Below are positions 14,246-20,304 of a stretch of DNA of 20,304 nucleotides, one piece after another. The position numbers and the translations under genes are program-made. Each line of letters opens with the position of its first letter. Position 1 is the stretch's first letter. The notes under the pieces are model-generated. The model had not been told where the DNA came from. It ran no database searches and saw only the letters and a list, made by a program, of their open reading frames with translations. Where the stretch lies: assembly GCA_964439415.1 (NCBI GenBank), contig CAYTOJ010000024.1, positions 1 through 20,304 on the forward strand, given 5' to 3'. This stretch comes from CAYTOJ01 sp964439415. GTDB taxonomy: Bacteria > Pseudomonadota > Alphaproteobacteria > Rickettsiales > CAZAGG01.

Positions 14246-15964
14246 ATGCAAAGCTCCTCGGAACTTTTTGATATTGTTATACTACTGACTTCTGCAGTGC
14301 TGGTAGGCTCACTGTTTAGGTGGCTGCGCCTCAGCCCTGTACTCGGTCATCTGGCGGCGGGTGCAATTATCGGCCCGTTTGGTTTAGCAGTTATCGGCGA
14401 TATGGGAAAAACCAGGGACATAGCCGAGCTTGGCGTGGTTTTCCTGCTTTTTATCATTGGCCTGGAGCTTTCGGTTAAAAAGCTGGCGGCGATGCGCGGC
14501 GTGATTTTCGGCCTTGGTACATTGCAAGTTGCACTTACATCCGCAGCTATAGGCTCGATATGTCTGGCTCTTGGACTAAAAGCCGAAGCGGCGGTGATAA
14601 TCGGCGGCGCGCTGGCGCTATCATCAACAGCAGTGGTTATGGAAGTGCTGCATGATCGCAGGGAGGAAAGCACCCAGGGCGGGCGTATATCAATGGCCAT
14701 TTTGCTGATGCAGGATCTGCTGGTTGTGCCGATGCTGGTACTGCTGCCAACCCTCACCAAAGGCGGGCAGAGCGCGTTAGTTTCAGCCGGAATAGCAGTT
14801 GCCAAAGGCATCGTTGGCATGACTTTAGTGTTTATTGTCGGCTGGCTTATCATCAGGCCGCTTTATAAAGCAGTGGCACTTACCTACAGCCGGGAGCTTT
14901 TCTCAGCCCTTACCCTTCTGATAGTACTGGGGTCAGCGTGGAGCACTGAGCATTTCGGCCTCTCCATGGCGCTGGGAGCGTTCATAGCCGGGCTACTGGT
15001 GGCGGAGACTGAATACCAGCATCAGGTTATGGCTGAGATAATGCCATTCAAGGGGCTGCTGCTGGGGCTGTTCTTCATGGTGGTGGGAACCACGGTGGAT
15101 ATGCATTATATAGTAGAGAACCTCTTAAAAATAGTTGGCCTTACCGCGCTTCTGATAACCGTTAAGGCGGCGGCGGTATTTGTGAGTTGCAGCATATTCG
15201 GCTTCCGCAGAAGCACATCCCTGCACACCGCGCTGACGCTGGCGCAAGGTGGGGAATTCGCCTTTGTGCTGTTCACCCTGGCCGGAAGCCTAAAACTGCT
15301 TGATACTAACACCAGTCAGACCCTGCTGGTTATTGTGACCATAAGCATGGCACTTACCCCGCTGCTGGAATATATGGGGGCTAAATGGGCGCGTGCGCTG
15401 TGGAGGCGTGGCGATTCTACTCAGCAGAACCTCTTAAGTGAATCGGCTGATTTGATGAATCATGTGGTAATCATAGGCTTCGGCAGGGTGGGGCAAACCC
15501 TTGCCGGATTCTTCACGGCTGAGAATATCAATTATATCGCGCTTGACCTTGACCCCAGAACGGTATCCGATGCCAGAAGCCGTGGGCTACCAGTTTTATA
15601 CGGCGATGCCTGCAAAAGGGAGATGACTGATAATCTGGCTCTGGACAGGGCAAGCGGAGTGGTGCTCAGCCTTGACGATATAAAAGTGGCGGTAATGATT
15701 ATTGAACTGTACAAAAAATCACATCCTGCCTTGCCGATAATTGCCCGAGCTAGGGATGAGCAGCACGCGGCGGAGCTTATTAAAGCAGGCGCGAAGGTGG
15801 TAGTGCCGGAGACTTTTGAATCCAGCCTGCAAATAGGCGCGGCAATGCTGGAGGAAATCGGCCTGCCGGATGTTGAGATCAGCAGGATAGTCCATGCGTT
15901 CCGCGCCGGGAACTACGCATTGATCCATAGCGCAATTCATAGTGGTGGGGAGGGAAAAGAATGA
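14246..15964 (+). CDS. Kef-type K+/H+ antiporter (CPA2) with RCK domain
   Basis: A 572-aa inner-membrane transporter. Residues 1-385 hold about 12 membrane segments with CPA2 landmarks: LGHLAAGAIIGP, FLLFIIGLELS, QDLLVVPML, LGAFIAGLLVAETEY, the loop MPFKGLLLGLFF, and QGGEFAFVLF. From about residue 404 a TrkA-N/RCK nucleotide-binding domain follows (VVIIGFGRVGQ, ending LDLDP, then GDACKREM and IIARARDEQH). The layout and the KGLLLGLFF and IIARARD motifs are those of KefB/KefC, which in E. coli release K+ when glutathione adducts bind the RCK domain and are held shut by glutathione. In the regulatory loop E. coli KefC has SDIEPFKG and this protein AEIMPFKG. gshB lies two genes downstream in the same string. 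It overlaps cinA by 4 bp. A plain K+ or Na+ antiporter is the alternative. Confidence 0.88.
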   Translation: MQSSSELFDIVILLTSAVLVGSLFRWLRLSPVLGHLAAGAIIGPFGLAVIGDMGKTRDIAELGVVFLLFIIGLELSVKKLAAMRGVIFGLGTLQVALTSAAIGSICLALGLKAEAAVIIGGALALSSTAVVMEVLHDRREESTQGGRISMAILLMQDLLVVPMLVLLPTLTKGGQSALVSAGIAVAKGIVGMTLVFIVGWLIIRPLYKAVALTYSRELFSALTLLIVLGSAWSTEHFGLSMALGAFIAGLLVAETEYQHQVMAEIMPFKGLLLGLFFMVVGTTVDMHYIVENLLKIVGLTALLITVKAAAVFVSCSIFGFRRSTSLHTALTLAQGGEFAFVLFTLAGSLKLLDTNTSQTLLVIVTISMALTPLLEYMGAKWARALWRRGDSTQQNLLSESADLMNHVVIIGFGRVGQTLAGFFTAENINYIALDLDPRTVSDARSRGLPVLYGDACKREMTDNLALDRASGVVLSLDDIKVAVMIIELYKKSHPALPIIARARDEQHAAELIKAGAKVVVPETFESSLQIGAAMLEEIGLPDVEISRIVHAFRAGNYALIHSAIHSGGEGKE

Positions 15965-16695
15965 GCCAGAAATACTCGGCGTTGCTTATAATCGGTAATG
16001 AGATTCTCTCAGGCCGCACGCAGGATAAAAACATCAACTACCTGGCCGTAAAATTATCCGCAATCGGCTCACCGCTGCATGAAGTCAGAATAGTGCGGGA
16101 TGATGAGCCGGCAATAATAAAAGCGGTGAACGAACTGCGCACTGTATATGATTATGTTTTCACCACCGGCGGCATTGGTCCTACTCATGATGATATAACA
16201 TCTCACTGCATAGCTAAAGCCATGGGGCGAAAGTATGAACTGAATGCTGAGGCTGAAGCAATACTTCGCACGCACTACCGCCCTGATGAGATCAACGAGG
16301 CCAGGCTTAACATGGCGCGTATGCCGGAAGGTGCGCAGCTACTGCCCAACCCTATCACCGCCGCGCCAGGCTACCGGGTGGAGAACGTATTCGTAATGGC
16401 CGGTGTGCCGCAGATAATGCAGGCGATGTTTGACTACGCCGCAGGGCTGATAAAACACGGTCAGCCTGTGCAAAGCACATCCATAATTACCGATCTGCGT
16501 GAGGGCGTATTCGCAGCCGCATTAAAGGAAATCCAGGAAAAAAATACTGAGGTAGAGATAGGCAGTTATCCGCACTTCGGCGGGCAGTACAGCGCTACCC
16601 TGGTTATCAGCGGCATAAGCAAGCAATCGATAGAACAAACCGTAGAGCAGATAAAAATTATGCTTAACCGTCTGGGCGGCACGGTTAAGGAATGA
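15961..16695 (+). CDS. CinA/MoaB-type molybdopterin-binding-domain protein
   Basis: A 244-aa protein with one MoCF_biosynth (MoaB/Mog-like) domain: IIGNEILSGRTQDKN at the start and VFTTGGIGPTHDDIT in the middle, followed by MARMPEGAQLLPNP and APGYRVENVFVMAGVP as in CinA. The C-terminal nicotinamide-nucleotide amidase domain of full-length CinA is missing; short forms of about 250 aa annotated 'competence/damage-inducible protein A' are common in alphaproteobacteria, so this is not a truncation. The N-terminal CinA domain is linked to ADP-ribose hydrolysis in some species. The actual substrate here is unknown. ATG 15961 overlaps the antiporter stop and has GGGGAGGG just upstream, so the two genes are translated from one transcript. 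gshB begins 15 bp after its stop. Confidence 0.88.
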   Translation: MSQKYSALLIIGNEILSGRTQDKNINYLAVKLSAIGSPLHEVRIVRDDEPAIIKAVNELRTVYDYVFTTGGIGPTHDDITSHCIAKAMGRKYELNAEAEAILRTHYRPDEINEARLNMARMPEGAQLLPNPITAAPGYRVENVFVMAGVPQIMQAMFDYAAGLIKHGQPVQSTSIITDLREGVFAAALKEIQEKNTEVEIGSYPHFGGQYSATLVISGISKQSIEQTVEQIKIMLNRLGGTVKE

Positions 16696-16710
16696 TGATA
16701 GGAAATTTTC

Positions 16711-17835
16711 TTGAAAAAAAATAGTAACTACTCAGGTGTAGGTACTGCCTCTCGGCTTCCCCCACCGCCTGCGGGGGGGGCTAGGGGGGGGCATCTTTCT
16801 TACCAAAGTAGTTCCAACACATTCCCCCCCCTTAATCCCCCTATGCTCGCGGTGGGGGAGACAAGCAACGTACATCTAGACCAGCAGACCTGGGCAGTTA
16901 CAAAAAATAAAATAGTTGCTCTGCAGATTGATCCGCTTGTCACACTCAAGCCGGAATCTGACACCAGTATCGCCCTGGGGTTGGAGGCACAGAAACTGGG
17001 ATACCGGATTTTCTGCTACCAGCCTGAGAATCTCTCCCTGCTGCAAGGAAGCGTATATGCCCATGGCAGCTATGTTGAACTGCATAACGATAATAAAAAT
17101 TTCTACACCATACTCAGCAATGCAAAGCTGGAACTGGCGGAAGCTGAGTTTGTACTGATGCGGCAGGATCCACCCTTTAACATGAGCTATATCACCGCAA
17201 CCTACTTGCTGGAAATGCTGGATGGTATCAATGGTTGCAGGGTTCTGAACAACCCCAGGGAAGTCCGGAATAATCCTGAAAAGCTGATTCCCTTCCAGTT
17301 CCCCCAGTTTATGCCGCGCACGGTAATTACCAAAAGCTTTGATGAGATTCATGATTTCTGGAAAGAAATGAGCGATATAGTCATCAAGCCGCTTTACCTT
17401 TATGGCGGCAAAGGTGTTTTCCGCTTTAAAGACTCCGCTAACATGGCCGCTCTGGTTGAGTTTTATAATCTCTCACTTAATGAACCCTTGATCGCTCAGG
17501 AATTCATCCCGGAAGTAACCACTGCTGAAAAACGGGTTATAATGATTGACGGTGAAATCGCCGGGGCAATGCAGCGCGCACCAATGGAGGGGGAAATACG
17601 CAGCAATACCAGAATAGGCGGTACACCGCTGCCAACTGACCTTACCCTCCGGGAAATTGAAGTCTGCCAGGCTGTCGGTAAATTCCTTAAAGAAAAAGGA
17701 TTGTTCCTGGCCGGGCTGGATTTAATCGGAGGCTTTCTTAACGAGGTAAACATCACCTCCCCCACCGGGATACTTGCTATCAACAAGCTATACGGCCTCA
17801 GCCTGCAAAAATTATTCTGGCAGAAGCTTGTATAA
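16711..17835 (+). CDS. gshB: Glutathione synthetase with in-frame element insertion
   Basis: A 374-aa ATP-grasp enzyme joining glycine to gamma-glutamylcysteine. Motifs: VALQIDPLVTLKPESDTSIALGLEAQ near the start, VIKPLYLYGGKGVF (ATP-grasp loop), EFIPEVTTAEKRVIMIDGEI, RSNTRIGG, and GLDLIGGFLNEVNITSPTGI with metal-binding Glu/Asn. E. coli GshB has 315 residues; this has an extra 62 near the N-terminus (S5-N66: Pro/Gly-rich, low complexity, including PPPPAGGARGG). These are encoded by a palindromic element with an 8-bp duplication. Without them the protein would be 312 aa and begin MKKNKIVALQIDPL. The start is TTG 16711 with AGGA about 8 nt upstream. M45 (16843) is a possible internal start but still lies within the element. 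The catalytic core is intact, so activity is probable. Confidence 0.93.
   Translation: MKKNSNYSGVGTASRLPPPPAGGARGGHLSYQSSSNTFPPLNPPMLAVGETSNVHLDQQTWAVTKNKIVALQIDPLVTLKPESDTSIALGLEAQKLGYRIFCYQPENLSLLQGSVYAHGSYVELHNDNKNFYTILSNAKLELAEAEFVLMRQDPPFNMSYITATYLLEMLDGINGCRVLNNPREVRNNPEKLIPFQFPQFMPRTVITKSFDEIHDFWKEMSDIVIKPLYLYGGKGVFRFKDSANMAALVEFYNLSLNEPLIAQEFIPEVTTAEKRVIMIDGEIAGAMQRAPMEGEIRSNTRIGGTPLPTDLTLREIEVCQAVGKFLKEKGLFLAGLDLIGGFLNEVNITSPTGILAINKLYGLSLQKLFWQKLV
16716..16909 (+). mobile_element. 178-bp palindromic element in gshB with 8-bp target duplication
   Basis: The element spans 16724-16901. Its ends are inverted repeats: GTAACTACTCAGGT at 16724-16737, and reading inward from 16901 on the other strand GTAACTGCCCAGGT (12 of 14 identical). 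AAAAAATA stands directly on both sides (16716-16723 and 16902-16909). An inner pair of arms (16756-16768 and 16849-16860, CTTCCCCCACCGC and GCGGTGGGGGAG) lies inside, with three runs of exactly eight G or C. It is too short for a transposase. GTAA-type termini with an 8-bp duplication recall the IS66/ISBst12 group; this is an inference to be tested against ISfinder. The total gain (186 bp) is a multiple of three and carries no stop in the gshB frame. Confidence 0.85.
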
Positions 17836-17843
17836 CTGGTTCC

Positions 17844-17896
17844 ATACTGCTCGCGTTTCAGATGTGTAATTTTTGAGGCTAGTTTGCGAGCAGTAT
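17844..17896 (+). repeat. Inverted repeat after gshB
   Basis: Perfect 11-bp arms ATACTGCTCGC (17844-17854) and GCGAGCAGTAT (17886-17896) with a 31-nt A/T-rich loop, beginning 8 bp after the gshB stop. No T tract follows, so it is not a standard intrinsic terminator. It could protect the 3' end of the message or be an element remnant. Confidence 0.7.
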
Positions 17897-17900
17897 AGTG

Positions 17901-17990
17901 GCGCATGGGGCTGGCTTGCCTATCGCCCGTAGCTATGCCTACCGAAGCTTTAGCGTAGGAAGGTTAGCGTAGGATGAAGCGGCCATGCGC
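17901..17990 (+). repeat. 90-bp palindrome-bounded repeat-like element
   Basis: Outer arms GCGCATGG (17901-17908) and CCATGCGC (17983-17990) pair perfectly. Inside, TTAGCGTAGGA occurs twice (17950-17960 and 17964-17974), and CCTAC/GTAGG segments can pair locally. It resembles a REP-type intergenic element. Only one copy is in the window, so its status as a genomic repeat is inferred. Confidence 0.5.
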
Positions 17991-18002
17991 AAAATATAAA
18001 CA

Positions 18003-18039
18003 GCATACCTAAGACACTCTCCAAGTGTTTTAGATATGC
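18003..18039 (+). terminator. Strong 16-bp hairpin upstream of greA
   Basis: GCATACCTAAGACACT (18003-18018) pairs with AGTGTTTTAGATATGC (18024-18039): 14 Watson-Crick pairs, one G-U and one mismatch, loop CTCCA. TTTT follows 6 nt later (18046-18049 region). This is the best candidate for ending the kef-cinA-gshB transcript before the greA promoter, though the T tract is short and displaced; a regulatory leader role is possible. Confidence 0.45.
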
Positions 18040-18052
18040 CAGCAGTTTTCCC

Positions 18053-18081
18053 TTGCACGTATTTTTGCGTATGGATAGTTT
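18053..18081 (+). promoter_or_regulatory. Candidate greA promoter
   Basis: TTGCAC (18053-18058) and TAGTTT (18076-18081) are 17 bp apart. The -35 is good and the -10 moderate. Transcription would begin near 18088, shortly before the AGCAGGA ribosome site (AGGA 18097-18100). Confidence 0.4.
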
Positions 18082-18106
18082 TATCTTTTAATCAGCAGGA
18101 TTTATC

Positions 18107-18580
18107 ATGGACAAATTCCCTATCAGCACAGAAGGTTTTACAGTTCTGCAGGATGAGCTTAAAAAACTTAAGCAGGTGGATCGTCCTGCGGTTATACAAG
18201 CAATCGCTGAGGCCAGGGCGCATGGAGATCTGTCTGAAAACGCAGAATACCACGCCGCCAGGGAGAAACAATCTTTCATTGAAGGCCGAATCAGGGAACT
18301 GGAAGATATCATGGCTAGGGCTGAGGTTATTGATATTTCAGTAATTACCGGGCATGTAGTTAAATTTGGCGCGTTAGTTAAAATGGTGGATGACGATACG
18401 GAAGATGAATTCAGCTATCGCATAGTTGGTGAATATGAAGCTGATTTGTCCAACGGTAAAATTGCTCTAACCGCCCCCATCGCCCGCGCACTCATAGGCA
18501 AAAAAGTAAATGATACAGCGGAAGTTCATACCCCCAAAGGCCTGAAATATTACACCATATTGGAAGTGACATACGCTTAA
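18107..18580 (+). CDS. greA: Transcription elongation factor GreA
   Basis: A 157-aa GreA of normal length. The N-terminal coiled coil (about 1-75) includes RAHGDLSENAEYHAAREKQ, with D41 and E44 as the tip acidic residues that place Mg2+ at the RNA polymerase active site. The C-terminal FKBP-like domain (about 80-157) contains YRIVGEYEADLSNGKIALTAPIARALIGK. It enters the secondary channel of backtracked RNA polymerase and stimulates cleavage of the nascent RNA. ATG 18107 has AGGA 6 nt upstream. It faces rpoC, the gene for one of its own target's subunits, tail to tail across 159 bp. Confidence 0.97.
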   Translation: MDKFPISTEGFTVLQDELKKLKQVDRPAVIQAIAEARAHGDLSENAEYHAAREKQSFIEGRIRELEDIMARAEVIDISVITGHVVKFGALVKMVDDDTEDEFSYRIVGEYEADLSNGKIALTAPIARALIGKKVNDTAEVHTPKGLKYYTILEVTYA

Positions 18581-18593
18581 AGGTTGTTGTCGA

Positions 18594-18615
18594 TTTCGCT
18601 ATAGCGTCAGCGAAA
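18594..18615. repeat. Small palindrome after greA
   Basis: TTTCGCT (18594-18600) and AGCGAAA (18609-18615) form a 7-bp stem; the loop includes part of the self-palindrome CGCTATAGCG. It starts 13 bp after the greA stop. No T tract follows on the greA strand. Confidence 0.5.
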
Positions 18616-18643
18616 ACGGCAGTTCTCGAGAGTGGGGCGTTCC

Positions 18644-18664
18644 AAAAACAGTGAAACTGTTTTT
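18644..18664. terminator. Bidirectional terminator between greA and rpoC
   Basis: AAAAACAGT (18644-18652), loop GAA, ACTGTTTTT (18656-18664): a perfect 9-bp stem whose outer half is A5/T5, so each strand reads a stem followed by a U tract. Its place between two convergent genes fits a shared terminator, though the stem has few G-C pairs. Confidence 0.6.
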
Positions 18665-18696
18665 AGCGCAGACGAAGTTCCAGTGCCGCTAGCTGT

Positions 18697-18722
18697 AGCC
18701 GCTAACCATTCAATCAGCGGCT
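18697..18722 (-). repeat. Hairpin after the rpoC stop
   Basis: AGCCGCT (18697-18703) and AGCGGCT (18716-18722) pair over 7 bp with a 12-nt loop, 17 bp beyond the rpoC stop on its strand. It has no T tract and may act with the hairpin at 18644-18664 as an RNA 3' end. Confidence 0.4.
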
Positions 18723-18739
18723 TATTACCTGTGACTAAT

Positions 18740-20304
18740 TCAAGTGCCCGTTAGCATTTCCTGACCGTTGTCTCCGTCATCATTATCGTTCTGAGTTCTG
18801 GCATCCAGAATCTCCTTGTCGCGGCCATGAGCCAGTTTTTTCAGATCGTTCACAATTGCCCCGGTTCCGGCTGGAATCAAGCGGCCAACAATGACGTTTT
18901 CTTTCAAGCCTTTCAGGTAGTCCACCTTACCGGCAATTGATGACTCGGTAAGAACGCGTGTAGTCTCCTGGAAGGATGCAGCCGATATAAACGAACGCGT
19001 TTGCAACGAAGCCCTGGTTATGCCTTGCAGAACCGGTAGCCCTTCGGCTGATTTATAGTTCTCACGCAGTGCTTTCTGATTCGCTTCCTCAAATTCATCG
19101 CGGTCAATCTGCTCACCCAGCAGGTATGTTGTTTCACCAGGATTGGTGATTTCAACCTTCTGCATCATCTGGCGGATAATAACCTCAATGTGCTTGTCAT
19201 TTATGGTTACACCCTGGAGGCGGTATACCTGCTGAATCTCATTCACCAGATATTTTGCCAGCGCTTCCTTACCCATAACGCGTAGAATATCCTGCGGTAC
19301 AGGATTACCATCCATCAGCAAATCACCCTTCTTCACGAAGTCACCTTCCTGAACGGTAATAAGCTTACCCTTGGGGATCATGTACTCAACTGTAGGCTGG
19401 CTGGCATCACTTGGGCGTAATATAACACGCCGCTTGGTTTTGTAATCCTTCCCGAACTCAACAACACCGTCAATATCGGCGATAATTGAGTGATCCTTTG
19501 GTTTACGTGCCTCGAACAATTCCGCCACCCTTGGCAGACCGCCTGTAATATCGCGGGTTTTGGTGGACTCCCTTGGAATTCTGGCGATCACATCCCCAGC
19601 GTGAACTTTTGTGCCGTCATCAACGCTCAGTATAGCGTTGACTGGCAGGAAGTACCTGGCCTCCAGACCATTAGCCAGTGTTATGATCTCACCTGAATCA
19701 TCGCGTAGAGTCACGCGTGGTCTAAGCTCAGAGCCACGAGTTGTTTGCCGCCAGTCAATAATTACTTTGTTGGACAGGCCGGTTGATTCATCCACGATCT
19801 CACGCATGGATACACCTTCCACCATGTCCCGATAGGTGGATATGCCATCACGCTCGGTGATAACCGGAATTGTGTACGGATCCCACTCCGCCAGGCGTGC
19901 GCCTTTTTGCACTTTATCAGCATCAGATACGTTAATACGCGCTCCGTACGGAACTTTATGGCGAGCACGTTCGCGGCCATTAGCATCACGGATCAGTAAT
20001 TCACAGGAACGGCTCATAACTATTGTATGACCCTTGGAATTCTTCACCGAATTTTTATTTATAAAGCTAACCGTTCCGTCCAGGGTAGCCTCAACGCTGT
20101 TCTGTTCGGCACTTCTCTGCGCTGCGCCACCAATGTGGAATGTACGCATGGTAAGCTGTGTGCCAGGCTCACCAATTGACTGAGCGGCAATAACGCCCAC
20201 AGCCTCGCCGATTGTTATCTTGGTTCCGCGAGCCAGGTCACGCCCGTAACATCTTGCGCAAACGCCTATTTTACTCTCACATGTGATAACTGATCGGATC
20301 AGCA
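18740..20304 (-). CDS. rpoC: RNA polymerase beta' subunit, C-terminal part
   Basis: The frame is open from the right window edge to TGA 18742-18740, giving the last 520 residues of beta'; the start lies outside. The visible part begins LIRSVITCESKIGVCARCYGRDLARGTKITIGEAVGVIAAQSIGEPGTQLTMRTFH in short: the second zinc site cysteines (TCES and VCARCYG) and the trigger-loop region with TMRTFHIGG are all present. It continues through the sandwich-barrel repeats (GGLPRVAELFEARKPKD) to VGRLIPAGTG. It ends in an acidic tail rich in Asn and Asp (NDNDDGDNGQE). Compared with E. coli (1407 aa) the C-terminal end is of normal extent. It is transcribed toward greA. Confidence 0.97.
   Translation of the reverse strand, partial: LIRSVITCESKIGVCARCYGRDLARGTKITIGEAVGVIAAQSIGEPGTQLTMRTFHIGGAAQRSAEQNSVEATLDGTVSFINKNSVKNSKGHTIVMSRSCELLIRDANGRERARHKVPYGARINVSDADKVQKGARLAEWDPYTIPVITERDGISTYRDMVEGVSMREIVDESTGLSNKVIIDWRQTTRGSELRPRVTLRDDSGEIITLANGLEARYFLPVNAILSVDDGTKVHAGDVIARIPRESTKTRDITGGLPRVAELFEARKPKDHSIIADIDGVVEFGKDYKTKRRVILRPSDASQPTVEYMIPKGKLITVQEGDFVKKGDLLMDGNPVPQDILRVMGKEALAKYLVNEIQQVYRLQGVTINDKHIEVIIRQMMQKVEITNPGETTYLLGEQIDRDEFEEANQKALRENYKSAEGLPVLQGITRASLQTRSFISAASFQETTRVLTESSIAGKVDYLKGLKENVIVGRLIPAGTGAIVNDLKKLAHGRDKEILDARTQNDNDDGDNGQEMLTGT

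Noticed and set aside
1..20304. CRISPR arrays, tRNA or rRNA genes, transposase genes, prophage genes
   Set aside because: None seen; the repeats are dispersed palindromes without regular spacers, and no open frame resembles a transposase, integrase or phage protein.

Overview
The window is bacterial chromosome with medium GC content and dense coding. The gene types point to an alphaproteobacterium: an alphaproteobacterial-type RecO ('DLATCAVTG'), EttA opening MAHQYVYVMKGL, a stand-alone CinA/MoaB-type protein, an IMPase-family histidinol phosphatase next to hisF, and a greA/rpoC/nadA core set. The order is unclear. In-frame and gene-edge palindromic elements recall Rickettsiales/Holosporales-like genomes, but intact hisF and gabD argue against a strongly reduced parasite. 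This placement is inferred from protein resemblance, not from a database search.

Layout. Positions 46-6713 are read leftward: an unrecognised acidic protein, then hisN and hisF (4-bp overlap), a YcaD-like MFS transporter, the translational ATPase EttA, and an NtrC-type sigma-54 response regulator. A 99-bp divergent gap (6714-6812) separates these from a rightward block: gabD-type aldehyde dehydrogenase, a small exported protein, recO, nadA, a KdpD-like sensor and etfB (KdpD/etfB overlap 4 bp), then a Kef-type K+/H+ antiporter, a CinA-type protein (4-bp overlap), gshB and greA. The 3' part of rpoC comes back on the minus strand and converges on greA across a likely bidirectional terminator.

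The most unusual content is small palindromic repeats. Two copies of a 144-bp near-palindrome (about 90% identical, same orientation, bounded by TA) lie at the 3' edges of hisN and recO. The second rewrites the last codons and stop of recO. A different 178-bp element sits inside the start of gshB with 12/14-bp terminal inverted repeats and a perfect 8-bp direct repeat (AAAAAATA) on each side. Removing element plus one repeat copy deletes exactly 62 codons and restores a normal GshB N-terminus (MKKNKIVALQIDPL). This is an in-frame insertion tolerated in a core metabolic gene. The gshB-greA gap is filled by three further palindromes.

A second theme is potassium and glutathione. The KdpD-like protein keeps its sensor half, but the phosphoacceptor His is Asp and the ATP-lid glycine boxes are eroded, so it looks like a pseudokinase; no kdpFABC or kdpE is present. 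Downstream, a Kef-type antiporter (a family gated by glutathione in E. coli) is in the same gene string as glutathione synthetase.
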